Part shown: positions 28,553 to 37,301 of the stretch, piece by piece
Layout: every line of letters begins with the position of its first letter
Numbering within the stretch: the first letter of the stretch is position 1
Assembly: GCA_015060905.1 (NCBI GenBank)
Contig: SUXQ01000005.1
Span: 73,670 to 137,669 of the forward strand
Length of the DNA: 64,000 nt
Reading direction: 5' to 3'
Origin: Bacteroidales bacterium
GTDB lineage: Bacteria; Bacteroidota; Bacteroidia; Bacteroidales; Bacteroidaceae
Notes under the pieces: model-generated
Told to the model about the DNA's origin: nothing
What the model saw: only the letters and a program-made list of their open reading frames with translations
Databases searched by the model: none
Position numbers and translations under genes: made by a program

Positions 28553-28808
28553 CAAAAAAAGAAAAGTGTGGAGCTGACTTTCGAATATCTAACGGAAGGT
28601 TGTAGCAGGACCTTAGAATCAAATAAACGACGCGATACCCCACACTTGAATAGTATGGGATACGCGCCATTGCGCCATTCACATAGCTATACAAAGAGTG
28701 AGTGCTGTTCGTCAGTCCTTGATTCATTGAAAACTGCTACATTTTCCGTTAAGGACAGTGCGAAAAACACTTTAACAATTATGTCTGCTTTGGGCATAAA
28801 AACCCTAA
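28553..28808 (-). ncRNA. Candidate 6S-like rod-shaped RNA
   Basis: The minus strand holds a long, nested hairpin with four collinear stems: closing stem 28767-28773 with 28563-28569; stem A 28744-28752 with 28589-28597; stem B 28734-28741 with 28601-28608; stem C 28719-28725 with 28616-28622. An apical CGCG/TATCCC-type helix (28631-28642 with 28656-28666) caps it. A T-tract follows (28554-28562) and a TAACTTTG -7 box precedes it (28816-28823), giving about 250 nt. A rod with internal bubbles fits 6S RNA, but I cannot confirm the identity. The other option is a structured leader of the M64 gene. Confidence 0.5.
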
Positions 28809-28815
28809 GCGACTA

Positions 28816-28823
28816 CAAAGTTA
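28816..28823 (-). promoter_or_regulatory. -7 box for the candidate structured RNA
   Basis: TAACTTTG on the minus strand, placed so that transcription would begin near 28808, just upstream of the nested stems. Confidence 0.5.
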
Positions 28824-28902
28824 ACAAATTTTTCGCAAAACGAAGAAACACTCACAGTGGAATATCGCAACAAAATTTAAAAATTAATTAAGATTACTTC
28901 AC

Positions 28903-28943
28903 AAAAATGGTGCTTGACGAAATTTTCGTCAAGCACCATTTTT
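28903..28943 (-). terminator. Terminator of the DUF3784-like gene
   Basis: A nearly perfect palindrome of about 20 bp per arm (AAAAATGGTGCTTGACGA and its complement) with a T-tract on both strands, downstream of the gene at 28976. Confidence 0.85.
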
Positions 28944-28975
28944 ATATATACCTCTTATATAATATATACAGAGCA

Positions 28976-29281
28976 CTACCCTCTTTTAGCCCAAGTGTTT
29001 GCCAAGATAATGGTAACAAATGCAGCAACAAGTGTCACAGGCAATGTAATAAGAAAAGCTCCATTTCTGGTTGCACCAACAATAAGCGGCAACCAAGAGG
29101 CTATCATCACCACAATCATCGATGCAACAACAAGCCCCCTTAAGCGTTTCATATTGTAACGCGCACGTTCCTCTGCACTTGCCGTATTATATCCGGCAAT
29201 AAGATTATCACCCTTTCCGGCGACTATCAAAAGTAGTACGGGAAGCAAAAAAATCGTTGTAATTATAGCAGAAATTATCAT
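28976..29281 (-). CDS. DUF3784-like small membrane protein
   Basis: 101 aa. Three hydrophobic segments (about 1-22, 50-70, 76-95). The cytoplasmic loop GKGDNLIAGYNTASAEERARYN is characteristic of DUF3784. Function unknown. It has its own -7 box (29329-29336) and terminator. Confidence 0.75.
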   Translation of the reverse strand: MIISAIITTIFLLPVLLLIVAGKGDNLIAGYNTASAEERARYNMKRLRGLVVASMIVVMIASWLPLIVGATRNGAFLITLPVTLVAAFVTIILANTWAKRG

Positions 29282-29328
29282 CGTGAACAGTTTTAATCGT
29301 TAAACACAGAATTAATTACACTCTGACG

Positions 29329-29336
29329 CAAATGTA
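29329..29336 (-). promoter_or_regulatory. -7 box for the DUF3784-like gene
   Basis: TACATTTG on the minus strand, about 48 bp upstream of the start codon. Confidence 0.5.
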
Positions 29337-29464
29337 AAAAAAAAAAAACATAAGCAAATAAATAATGGTTTTTCTTTTGCAAAAAAAATAAAATAAAAAA
29401 CCATCCCCCACTATTCAACCAAACTTTTACAGAGCAGCCGAGAATAACATATAAAAAAAATCGT

Positions 29465-29472
29465 TACCTTTG
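29465..29472 (+). promoter_or_regulatory. -7 box for the alpha/beta hydrolase
   Basis: TACCTTTG, 23 bp upstream of the ATG at 29496. It overlaps a GTG that would otherwise extend the frame, ruling out that start. The region 29340-29460 is AT-rich with no gene. Confidence 0.6.
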
Positions 29473-29495
29473 TGAAAGATTCTAAAAAAGCAGCA

Positions 29496-30290
29496 ATGAA
29501 GCGATTTTTGTTATTTGCCACAGTGCTTATATTGGGCGTAGTACTATACGCACAAGAATATAAATTCAGTCGCGATATTGTCTATCGCTCGGATGATGAC
29601 TACGCCTATGAAATGTGCCGTTTGGACATTGCCGCTCCCGACAGTGCAAAGAATGCCCCTGTCATAGTGTGGTTCCACGGTGGCGGCTTAACGGGTGGTC
29701 ACAGAGAAATTCCACAAGCTATTATGCGCGACGGTTGCGTTGTTGTGGGAGTGGGCTATCGTTTCTCGCCCAACGTAAAGGTTACCGAAATTGTCGATGA
29801 TGCGGCAGCGGCCGTTGCATGGGTATTCAACAATATAGAAATATATGGTGGCAGTGCCGAGAGTATATATATTGCAGGGCATTCGGCCGGTGGATATCTG
29901 GTTGCGATGGTTGGCCTTGAGAAGGCTCGTTTGGGGTACTACAACATAAATGCTAATAAATTGAAAGGTATTATTCCCTTTAGCGGTCAAGCAATTACTC
30001 ATTTCGAGGAGCGTCGTTCACGTGGCATTGCCTCGACGCGACCTATTGTGGACGAACTTTCCCCGCTTTATCATGTGCGTGGCGACGCGGCACCAATTTT
30101 AATTCTGTCGGGCGACCGAAAGATGGAAATGCTGGGACGCTACGAGGAGAATGCTTATATGTGGCGGGTATTGCAGCTTGTGGGGCACCCCGACGCTACA
30201 ATATATGAGCTGCAAGGCTATGGTCACAATATGTGCGAGCCGGCGTTCCCTTTGTTGATGCGGTTCGTAAGGGAGCATGAGAAGAGGTAA
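29496..30290 (+). CDS. Exported alpha/beta-hydrolase (esterase/lipase type)
   Basis: 264 aa. Signal peptide MKRFLLFATVLILGVVLYAQ. The oxyanion-hole motif HGGG is at 61-64 and the nucleophile elbow GHSAG at 128-132 (Ser130). An Asp in LILSGDRKME and a His in GYGHNMCEP near the C-terminus complete a triad. This is the carboxylesterase/BD-FAE-like branch, probably acting on small esters or acetylated sugars in the periplasm. The start was chosen from promoter position and signal peptide. It is followed 42 bp later by the DUF819 gene, in the same direction. Confidence 0.88.
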   Translation: MKRFLLFATVLILGVVLYAQEYKFSRDIVYRSDDDYAYEMCRLDIAAPDSAKNAPVIVWFHGGGLTGGHREIPQAIMRDGCVVVGVGYRFSPNVKVTEIVDDAAAAVAWVFNNIEIYGGSAESIYIAGHSAGGYLVAMVGLEKARLGYYNINANKLKGIIPFSGQAITHFEERRSRGIASTRPIVDELSPLYHVRGDAAPILILSGDRKMEMLGRYEENAYMWRVLQLVGHPDATIYELQGYGHNMCEPAFPLLMRFVREHEKR

Positions 30291-30332
30291 TTATATACAG
30301 ATGCTACAATTTCGCAGAACTTACATTGAATT

Positions 30333-31532
30333 ATGATTGCAAAAATATTAATCATCATACTCTATCTGATTGCGCCGGCAGTGGTGCTGCGAGCGTGCCG
30401 CAAAATAAAGGCACTCAACAAAATAGACCCTATATTGATACTGTATATTTTGGGAGTCATCGTGGCGAATACCCACATTGTCCCTGCCGATTGTCGAGGC
30501 ATACAAAAAACTATTCAAGATGTGATGATTCCTCTGGCAATACCGATGATGCTATTCGGCTGCAATTTTAAGAATTTCAAGGCAAGCGTAACAGCGCGCG
30601 CCTTTGTCATAGGCGTCCTTGGCGTTGCACTGATGGTTGTTGCCGGATATATGCTTATTGGCAAGCATCTTGGCGCGGACGGCCCCACCGTAGGCGCAAC
30701 TCTCTCGGGGCAATATACGGGTGGCGCGGGTAATTTTGCCGCCGTAAATATGATGCTCGACAAGCAAGGGCTTTCGGAAGAGAAATTTGCACTTGTGGCC
30801 ACCTGTAATTTAGTTGTGTCATTCTTTTATCTGATGTTCCTTATGGGTGGCGGTGTGAGCATTGCACGGCGCATTGTTCACGGCAAAAATCTTAAGTCTT
30901 ACAACGACACTATCAACGCCGAGGAGTATACAAACGATAATCCATACAAAGATTTTGGCACAAAGAAGAGCTTCGTGCAACTTGTAAAAATTTTTATTGC
31001 AGCAACCATTGTGGCTGCCGTATCACTCGTCGCAAGCAACTTTTTCAAGGCAGGCACCCCTCTCTTCGATATTCTCGGCGGCGACTACTCAATGGTGGCA
31101 CTCATTCTGGTACTGACTACCGTCAGCCTTCTGCTGACGAACTTCAAGCAGGTGCGCTCGTGGGATAAAAGTTTCGATGCGGGAATGTATCTTATCTATA
31201 TTTTCTGCTTCGCAATGGCAATGTTGGCCGACCTTTCGCAGCTCGATTGGAAGATGGGACTTTGGGTACTCATCTACCAAACAATCATAGTCTTTGGCTC
31301 GCTTATGCTGACGGTAGTATTGGCCCGCCCTTTAAGAGTGGACGCCGATAGTGCGGTTATAACCTCGGACACGCTGGTAAATTCACCTATCTGCGTACCG
31401 ATGATTGCAGCCACAATGAAAAACAAAAATGCCATAATGGTTGGAATTACCAACGGCCTTGCAGGATACGCAGTAGGTAATTATTTAGGATTCCTCGTAT
31501 TCAAACTGCTGGGCGGAGTAATTGCGCTCTAA
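30333..31532 (+). CDS. DUF819 family membrane protein
   Basis: 399 aa with about 10 membrane helices. Features of DUF819 (YjcL-like) include DPILILYILGVIVANT, the Gly-rich GATLSGQYTGGAGNFAAVN segment, and NSPICVPMIAAT plus GITNGLAGYAVGNYLG near the C-terminus. The family is predicted to be secondary transporters of unknown substrate, distantly similar to keto-acid or anion exporters. It sits in a run with the hydrolase and the outer-membrane barrel. Confidence 0.88.
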   Translation: MIAKILIIILYLIAPAVVLRACRKIKALNKIDPILILYILGVIVANTHIVPADCRGIQKTIQDVMIPLAIPMMLFGCNFKNFKASVTARAFVIGVLGVALMVVAGYMLIGKHLGADGPTVGATLSGQYTGGAGNFAAVNMMLDKQGLSEEKFALVATCNLVVSFFYLMFLMGGGVSIARRIVHGKNLKSYNDTINAEEYTNDNPYKDFGTKKSFVQLVKIFIAATIVAAVSLVASNFFKAGTPLFDILGGDYSMVALILVLTTVSLLLTNFKQVRSWDKSFDAGMYLIYIFCFAMAMLADLSQLDWKMGLWVLIYQTIIVFGSLMLTVVLARPLRVDADSAVITSDTLVNSPICVPMIAATMKNKNAIMVGITNGLAGYAVGNYLGFLVFKLLGGVIAL

Positions 31533-31573
31533 CATTAACGTAATAAACGACAAACACTTACATATTAATTATT

Positions 31574-32833
31574 ATGAAAAAACTATTTGCTGTAATATTT
31601 ATCTTTATCGCTACACTGAGCGTACATGGTCAGAATAAAGAGAAAATAAAGACCGGCTGGAACTTCGGTCCTCTGCCTGCAGTAAGCTACAACTCCGACC
31701 TTGGGTTCCAATATGGTGCCTTGTGCGACATTTTCTACTTTGGCGACGGAAGTACCTACCCTACTTATCTTCACAAATTCAATGTGGAACTTTCGCACTA
31801 CACTAAGGGCGAGACTATTGCGCATATGTTCTACGACTCGAAGTTTCTGCTTCCCGGCCTGCGTGTGACTGCTGCACTCTCGTATCTTGAATCGGCAATG
31901 TCACCGTTTTACGGATTCAACGGCTACGCTTCGCCACTCAATACGGACCTGACAAAGAATAGTTCGTACTATTATATGGACCGCTCCATGCTGCGTGGTA
32001 TTGCCGACCTACAGGGTAACATTTTCAACAACCTCGCGTGGATGGCGGGCCTTACATTCTGGAATGTTTCCACAGGCGACGTACAGCTTGAGAAATACAA
32101 GAACGAGCTTTCACTATACGAGCAATATGTAGCAAGCGGCCTTATTAAAGAGAATGAGATTTCAGGCACCCACATTGAGTTTAAAGGCGGACTTGTTTAT
32201 GACACTCGAGACATGGAAGCTGCCCCCACAAAAGGTTACTGCGCCGAGGTTGTGGCAAGCTTGTCGCCCGCCCTCTTTGGCGACGCAGAAGCATACGGTC
32301 GCATCATGGCCTCGTGGCGTCAGTTTTTCCCCATCTTGAAGGATAATCCGGTGCTGGGCTACCGTCTGAACTACCAGCAGACTTTTGGCAATGCCCCTTT
32401 CTACCTGCAACAGACAATAACACCTCTTTATCTGCGCCAGATTAAGAATGAGGGCTTAGGTGGCAAAAACTCTGTGAGGGGCATCTTGCAGAATCGCATC
32501 CTGGGCGATGGATACGCGTGGGCTAACATAGAGGCGAGAATTAAGATTGCGCGTTTCAGCTTAATCAACCAAAATTGGTACGTGGCTCTTAATCCTTTTG
32601 TAGACATGGGCATTATTACCGACGACCGCAAATTCGAGGAGCAAAGTAACAAAGAAAATGAACTTTTGGGGCTATACTCGGGCGAGGACTATAATGATAT
32701 TCACGTTAGCGCAGGCATGGGCCTGAAGTTGGTTATGAACCACAATTTTATAATCTCGGTTGAGTATGGCAAACCCTTTGACAAACGCGATGGTAAGGGC
32801 AGTCTGAACATTGGCACAAACTACATTTTTTAA
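31574..32833 (+). CDS. Outer-membrane protein of the Omp85/BamA-TamA type
   Basis: 419 aa. Signal peptide MKKLFAVIFIFIATLSVHGQ. The body is a beta-barrel resembling the C-terminal Omp85 barrel: GWNFGPLPAVSYNSDLGFQYG, LKGGLVYDTRDMEAAPTKG (a surface-antigen D15-type strand), LGGKNSVRGI (the RGF/RG loop that lines the barrel) and a C-terminal strand ending SLNIGTNYIF. There are no POTRA domains before the barrel, as in many short Bacteroidota members. It follows DUF819 by 41 bp. Function unknown. Confidence 0.85.
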   Translation: MKKLFAVIFIFIATLSVHGQNKEKIKTGWNFGPLPAVSYNSDLGFQYGALCDIFYFGDGSTYPTYLHKFNVELSHYTKGETIAHMFYDSKFLLPGLRVTAALSYLESAMSPFYGFNGYASPLNTDLTKNSSYYYMDRSMLRGIADLQGNIFNNLAWMAGLTFWNVSTGDVQLEKYKNELSLYEQYVASGLIKENEISGTHIEFKGGLVYDTRDMEAAPTKGYCAEVVASLSPALFGDAEAYGRIMASWRQFFPILKDNPVLGYRLNYQQTFGNAPFYLQQTITPLYLRQIKNEGLGGKNSVRGILQNRILGDGYAWANIEARIKIARFSLINQNWYVALNPFVDMGIITDDRKFEEQSNKENELLGLYSGEDYNDIHVSAGMGLKLVMNHNFIISVEYGKPFDKRDGKGSLNIGTNYIF

Positions 32834-32846
32834 TCGAAAGATGAAA

Positions 32847-32889
32847 GTATAAAAAATAGTTTGACGCGATGCCAAACTATTTTTTATAC
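32847..32889 (+). terminator. Terminator of the Omp85-type gene
   Basis: A 17-bp perfect inverted repeat (GTATAAAAAATAGTTTG and its complement) with T-tracts, starting 14 bp after the stop codon. Confidence 0.85.
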
Positions 32890-32907
32890 CGACACGACAA
32901 ATGTATA

Positions 32908-32940
32908 CAAAAAAGAGATACTCAAAAGTATCTCTTTTTG
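32908..32940 (-). terminator. Terminator of tRNA-Glu
   Basis: AAAAGAGATACT pairs with AGTATCTCTTTT over a 4-nt loop. The T-rich side follows the tRNA on the minus strand. Confidence 0.75.
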
Positions 32941-33012
32941 TAGCGCCTACGGGAATCGAACCCGTGTTCCATGCGTGAGAGGCATGTGTCCTAGCCGCTA
33001 GACGAAAGCGCC
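32941..33012 (-). tRNA. tRNA-Glu (CTC anticodon)
   Basis: The minus strand reads GGCGCTTTCGTCTAGCGGCT... with anticodon stem CATGC/GCATG, loop CTCTCAC (anticodon CTC), T-stem ACGGG/CCCGT and loop TTCGATT. The acceptor pairs with G1 opposite U72. CCA is not encoded. A terminator hairpin lies directly downstream. Confidence 0.92.
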
Positions 33013-33170
33013 ATTTCATTTTTGCTTTGCAAAGGTACAAGAACTTTTTTACATACGCAACAAAAATAGAAATATTTTTCCATTGGGTACAAAAAAATTG
33101 CGACTATGCGTCACGCACAATCGCAATCCGAGAAAAAATTACTTTAAGCAACTATTTGTTGAAAATAGTT

Positions 33171-34163
33171 TTAGGATTTTATCTTTGCGGAAATTTCCAA
33201 CATTCTTTCTATTGGGCGCAAGGCATCCTCGCGCATGGTCGCATCAAGTTCAACCTGTGGCCATTCGTATTTTATGCAATTATATAGTTTCTCCATTGTA
33301 TTCATTCTCATATAATCACATTCGTTGCATGCACAGCCTGCCGAAGCAACCGGAGGAACAGGAATAAATTTCTTGCCGGGGATACTCTTCTGCATTTCGT
33401 GCAAAATGCCACTCTCGGTAACAACAAGATAGGTGTCACATTCATCTGTCTGAGCAAATTTAAGAATCGCAGCCGTAGAGCCTATATAGTCGGCAAGAGC
33501 AAGGACCCCACTCTTGCACTCGGGATGAGCAAGCACTTTTGCCGATGGATACTGCGCCTTGAGCTCGACGATTTTTTCTATCGAGAAACGTTCGTGAACA
33601 TGGCAGCCACCGTTCCACAAAAGCATATTGCGACCCGTAATTGCATTAAGATAACCGCCGAGATTCTTGTCGGGAGCGAAAAGTATTTTTTCGTCTTTCG
33701 GGAAACTCTCGACCACCTGACGGGCATTAGAAGATGTAACAACAACATCTGTTAATGCTTTTACCGCAGCCGAAGTGTTCACATAGGCAACAACCTTGTA
33801 CTCGGGGTGCTCGCGCTTGTAACGCGCAAGGTCCTCGGCCTTACAAGTATCGGCAAGAGAGCAACCGGCGTTAAGGTCGGGCAAAAGTACCATCTTGTCG
33901 GGGCAAAGGACTTTATTCGTCTCGGCCATGAAATGAACGCCGCACATAACAATAATATCTGCGGTTGTTTTTGCCGCCTGCTGAGCAAGCGCAAGACTGT
34001 CACCCACAAAATCGGCAACATCTTGAATGTCGCCCGACGTATAATAGTGTGCAAGAATAACAGCGTTCTTCTCTTCACACATACGCCTTATCTCATTTTT
34101 AATATCAATTCCGGCAGGTACAGGCTCGTCTACAAAGCCTCTGTCTTTCCACGATTCCTTCAT
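33171..34163 (-). CDS. nadA: Quinolinate synthase A
   Basis: 330 aa. It condenses iminoaspartate with dihydroxyacetone phosphate to quinolinate in de novo NAD synthesis, with a [4Fe-4S] cluster. Family signatures are AVILAHYYTSGDIQDVADFVGDS (34-56), PDLNAGCSLAD (Cys101), WNGGCHVHER (Cys187) and CACNECDYM (Cys277, 279, 282), which supply cluster ligands. nadB and nadC are not adjacent. An 18-bp inverted repeat lies upstream (34197-34214) and may be an operator. Confidence 0.95.
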   Translation of the reverse strand: MKESWKDRGFVDEPVPAGIDIKNEIRRMCEEKNAVILAHYYTSGDIQDVADFVGDSLALAQQAAKTTADIIVMCGVHFMAETNKVLCPDKMVLLPDLNAGCSLADTCKAEDLARYKREHPEYKVVAYVNTSAAVKALTDVVVTSSNARQVVESFPKDEKILFAPDKNLGGYLNAITGRNMLLWNGGCHVHERFSIEKIVELKAQYPSAKVLAHPECKSGVLALADYIGSTAAILKFAQTDECDTYLVVTESGILHEMQKSIPGKKFIPVPPVASAGCACNECDYMRMNTMEKLYNCIKYEWPQVELDATMREDALRPIERMLEISAKIKS

Positions 34164-34196
34164 CTTCTATAAAAATTAAGGTAATTATTATACTTC

Positions 34197-34214
34197 GTCA
34201 CATAAATTTGTGAC
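34197..34214. promoter_or_regulatory. Inverted repeat upstream of nadA (candidate operator)
   Basis: GTCACA (34197-34202) and TGTGAC (34209-34214) form a perfect inverted repeat with a 6-bp spacer, 34-51 bp upstream of the nadA start. Its orientation is opposite to the CRP consensus. Possible site for an NAD-responsive regulator; none is encoded here. Confidence 0.4.
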
Positions 34215-34327
34215 ACAAGAGGTTAAAAGCAAGCAGCAAAAGATAAATGCAGTCTTACACCCTTTCAATTTGCTAAGATAGTTCTTTACCCGAAGAAAAG
34301 CAACAAGACTATAATATTTTTATAAAA

Positions 34328-34526
34328 TTTTAGAAGCTGTTTAAATTTATGTCCTTGAAATTTTATAGGTCTTTTTTAGGATGTTTTTTCATTTTTTTAA
34401 AGGCGCATAGCGGGCTATGTAACTGTAAAAAAGGGAAAAACAGGCAAAAAAGAACATAAAAAGGCAAGCACAATTTGCATATAATGTAATAAACTTTTTA
34501 GAAAGAAATTTAAACAGCTTCTAAAA
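34328..34526. mobile_element. MITE-like element with 21-bp terminal inverted repeats
   Basis: TTTTAGAAGCTGTTTAAATTT at 34328-34348 is perfectly inverted at 34506-34526. The interior is also an imperfect palindrome, centred on CATAGC-GGG-CTATG, so the whole 199 bp can fold into one hairpin. No coding frame or transposase is inside. This is the form of a non-autonomous miniature element. It lies between nadA and the PAP2 gene; no clear target duplication was seen. Confidence 0.75.
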
Positions 34527-34538
34527 CTGTCGCATATA

Positions 34539-35084
34539 TTAAAAAGTCGCAGACAGATGCACACCTGCACCGCCATGCTGCGTCGCATAAGGAACAACAG
34601 AAATATTGTATTTCCGGACAAACGGAGTAGTCAATAATGCCGCGCACCCTGTTCCAAGCGCAGCACCGGCAAGCACATCCCACGCATCGTGTCGGCGGGC
34701 ATACACCCTGCCCCACGCCACGTATCCTGCAACCGCATAGGCCGGCACCGCATATTTCCACCCGTAGCGTCGCAACAGAAAAGTAGCACCCGCAAAAGCC
34801 ACCCCCGCATGATTCGAGGGGAAAGAGTGAAGGTCGCTGCCGTCGGGACGCTCTTTTTTTACCGTATACTTTAACGCATAAGCCGTTGCCACACTCGTTG
34901 CCCCGCTCCCCACAAGCTGCCAGAAGCCCTTATAATCCTTTTCGACAACAGCAACGGCAGCTCCGGCAACCGACGGCACAAACATCGCAACGTCGGTAGA
35001 TGCCTCTACGACCTTGCGCGATTGGGCAAAAAGAGTACCACAGCAACAGAGCAACATAAAGAATGTTAAACGAGCACCCATCAT
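34539..35084 (-). CDS. Exported PAP2-family phosphatase
   Basis: 181 aa with a signal peptide or anchor of about 20 residues. All three PAP2 motifs are present: K72-x6-R79P80, SFPSNH at 87-92, and R126-x5-H132-x3-D136. So it should be an active lipid or undecaprenyl-phosphate type phosphatase. It is shorter than multi-pass PAP2 enzymes, with about four hydrophobic segments. The MITE-like element begins 13 bp beyond its 3' end. Confidence 0.9.
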   Translation of the reverse strand: MMGARLTFFMLLCCCGTLFAQSRKVVEASTDVAMFVPSVAGAAVAVVEKDYKGFWQLVGSGATSVATAYALKYTVKKERPDGSDLHSFPSNHAGVAFAGATFLLRRYGWKYAVPAYAVAGYVAWGRVYARRHDAWDVLAGAALGTGCAALLTTPFVRKYNISVVPYATQHGGAGVHLSATF

Positions 35085-35165
35085 CTATAAATTAATATTT
35101 GCAAATATCACAACACAACATTGTAACATTTGCAAATATATAAATAAGCTAAAAAATAATCTTTT

Positions 35166-36629
35166 CTAACGTTTAAAATCTATCTTAGGATTCTCATTTT
35201 TATATTGCTCCATACACATTCCCGTGACGGCACCTATATAAGTAGGGTCAGAGACATAAAACTTTTTATTATCATACAGATAACCACAACCATTTATATC
35301 CACTCCAAGATTAACATACACACACTCATGCCCGGGAAAATTCACCAAATGATTCTCGAGCCCAAGAACCTGCTTCAAAAGATAAGAATAAAAAATAGAC
35401 CTATCTTCACAATCACATTTCGGATAAAAAAGCATTTCGTCAAAGAAATAAGGCTTCTCAAAGCCATGCTGTTCATCATCAGTTGCATACTCAAAAGCCC
35501 TCTGAACAAAATGCAACAATTTATCCACCGCCACACGCACAGGCAACGTATCTAATTGACTTTTAAGCTGTGAAGCAACACTCTGCTGCGAAGCTGTTAC
35601 CGCAGACATAGCATAATCGGCAATATCCATTTGCGGATAACGATACAACATTTGCATCACATTTGCATTAACCTCACCCTTTATACAAAGCCCTCCATAC
35701 TCGAATTTATAATTATGAGGATTACCGGGCACAACAGGCACACTCACCAACTGCAAATTCAAATATTTTCCACAATCTGCATTTTTAGGAACGTCGTAAG
35801 TCGAAAAGCTAATGGAACCTTTAGCATCGGTTGTCGATTCATTGTCAAAAAACAGATAATACTTTTTCCCATCTTGATTGACATACGCACGACTATAAAC
35901 CTGTTGTTTAATATATATAAGCAAAAATGGTTCTTTTTTCGATGTAAGTCCCAATTTTACATCATAACCACTATGCAGAAGCAAATAATGAGCCAATGTA
36001 ATACGACGACCACAATCAGAAAATTCACTGTCACAATAAGCACGTATCAGTTCACACAGGAACCAATCATTCAATTTATGTTCAGTGGAAAATTGCGATA
36101 ATACAGGAAGAATTTTTTTCTCTACCCCATGCTTTTTATAAGCCTCCCACAGCAATGGAAAATGCTCTTTCGAGTCTCCCACCGGCAAACTCTCACTCCA
36201 ATCAGATTGTGGTACCGTTACATTTGACGCATAAAAAGCAAAAGTACGCGAGTGCGGTTGTCCAACATTGGGGGTAACAGGCTTATGCGGTTCCTTGTCC
36301 TTAACATGAGGGGGTACAGGCTTTTGCGGCTCTTTATCCTTTACCGGAGGAGCAACAATAGGCTTTTGCGGCTCTTTATTATCCTTTACCACCGGCACAC
36401 TTTTAGGCTTTGGCTTTTTGTTTCTTTCCTTTCCTGCAAACGAATTATAATCTTTCCAAACACCGGCAAGAAATTTAGAATAATCATCAAGAACACTTTT
36501 GCGAAAAGAAAAAAAATCTTTTCTTATACTTTTGCGAAACTCATCAAAAGACTCATTATTTGTTTGAGCAGTGGCAGGATAAATACCCGCCACAAACAAC
36601 AAACAAACTATAAAGATTTTTTTAATCAT
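35166..36629 (-). CDS. Exported transglutaminase-like protein with Pro-rich repeats
   Basis: 487 aa. Signal peptide of about 22 residues (…YPATAQ). Residues 76-122 hold three copies of a VKDKEPQKPV-P-P unit, a rigid spacer, with a basic flank. The C-terminal domain has the transglutaminase-like arrangement of Cys405/Cys407 (PKCDCEDRS), His434 (PGHECVYV) and Asp461 (YVSDPTY), separated as in that fold. This could be a cysteine protease, transglutaminase or peptidoglycan-acting enzyme; the assignment is by motif only. It is the last gene of a four-gene operon. Confidence 0.78.
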   Translation of the reverse strand: MIKKIFIVCLLFVAGIYPATAQTNNESFDEFRKSIRKDFFSFRKSVLDDYSKFLAGVWKDYNSFAGKERNKKPKPKSVPVVKDNKEPQKPIVAPPVKDKEPQKPVPPHVKDKEPHKPVTPNVGQPHSRTFAFYASNVTVPQSDWSESLPVGDSKEHFPLLWEAYKKHGVEKKILPVLSQFSTEHKLNDWFLCELIRAYCDSEFSDCGRRITLAHYLLLHSGYDVKLGLTSKKEPFLLIYIKQQVYSRAYVNQDGKKYYLFFDNESTTDAKGSISFSTYDVPKNADCGKYLNLQLVSVPVVPGNPHNYKFEYGGLCIKGEVNANVMQMLYRYPQMDIADYAMSAVTASQQSVASQLKSQLDTLPVRVAVDKLLHFVQRAFEYATDDEQHGFEKPYFFDEMLFYPKCDCEDRSIFYSYLLKQVLGLENHLVNFPGHECVYVNLGVDINGCGYLYDNKKFYVSDPTYIGAVTGMCMEQYKNENPKIDFKR

Positions 36630-36647
36630 CCAATCCTTATTAAAAGA

Positions 36648-37271
36648 TTACTCTTTCTCTATTCCCTTTTTTATAAATTCAGAAACCTTTTGTGCGTGAC
36701 GTTGAGCAGCCTCGCTCTCTTTCAACGCATTTTCAAAAGCCCTGATACGAGCCTTTGTTGCCGCGCTCTCGCTAATAACATAATGCGTAATAATCTCGTA
36801 CAATCCTTGTCTCTCTTCGCGAACAACGCTAAATGACGGAACCATTTCTCCACGAATCTCTTTATCAACAATTCTTTCATAAGCAGAATAAAAATGCTCA
36901 AAATCCTCTTCGGAAATTGCAGCATCAGCAATTATGCGCCCCTTCACTGTACTTCCGGCCAATGTTGCATATCTGTTAGCCGCATCATTCTCGGCTGCTT
37001 GAAGAGCCAATCCTTTTCTTTTAGTCAATGGAGAAACACCTACAATCTCATAAGCATCCTCACCCATGGTATTAAGTTTTTCATAATGACTCAAAAGAGC
37101 AACCTCCAATGAACGCGAGCTTCCATAGAGACTCCATTTACCTTTTTTATACTCCTTCATTTTAGTTTTATACTCTTTTTTCAGTGCCTTATTAAACGCT
37201 TTACTGTTCTGCGCTTCTACAGCAGGTGCAAGCAGACACACTGCCAACAATAAAAACAAAATCTTTTTCAT
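36648..37271 (-). CDS. Small exported protein of unknown function (PEGA operon)
   Basis: 207 aa. Signal peptide MKKILFLLLAVCLLAPAVEAQ. The remainder is highly charged and mostly helical, with a basic N-terminal segment (KALKKEYKTKMKEYKKGKW) and a long C-terminal helix rich in Glu, Ala and Lys. The central segment ALQAAENDAANRYATLAG resembles the LPP20-type repeat in the preceding gene. No catalytic motif. It lies 18 bp upstream of the transglutaminase-like gene and is likely co-expressed. Confidence 0.8.
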   Translation of the reverse strand: MKKILFLLLAVCLLAPAVEAQNSKAFNKALKKEYKTKMKEYKKGKWSLYGSSRSLEVALLSHYEKLNTMGEDAYEIVGVSPLTKRKGLALQAAENDAANRYATLAGSTVKGRIIADAAISEEDFEHFYSAYERIVDKEIRGEMVPSFSVVREERQGLYEIITHYVISESAATKARIRAFENALKESEAAQRHAQKVSEFIKKGIEKE

Positions 37272-37301
37272 AGTTTTAAATATTAAATAGTTTATAACAA
37301 A

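Noticed and set aside
28568-28891. A 107-codon plus-strand frame in the gap between the M64 gene and the DUF3784-like gene
   Set aside because: It lies antisense to the nested RNA stems, has no family match and no promoter box. The stem pattern explains the region better.
34164-34538. A transposase gene or an active insertion sequence next to nadA
   Set aside because: The 199-bp element has inverted ends but no coding frame. It was recorded as a MITE-like element only.
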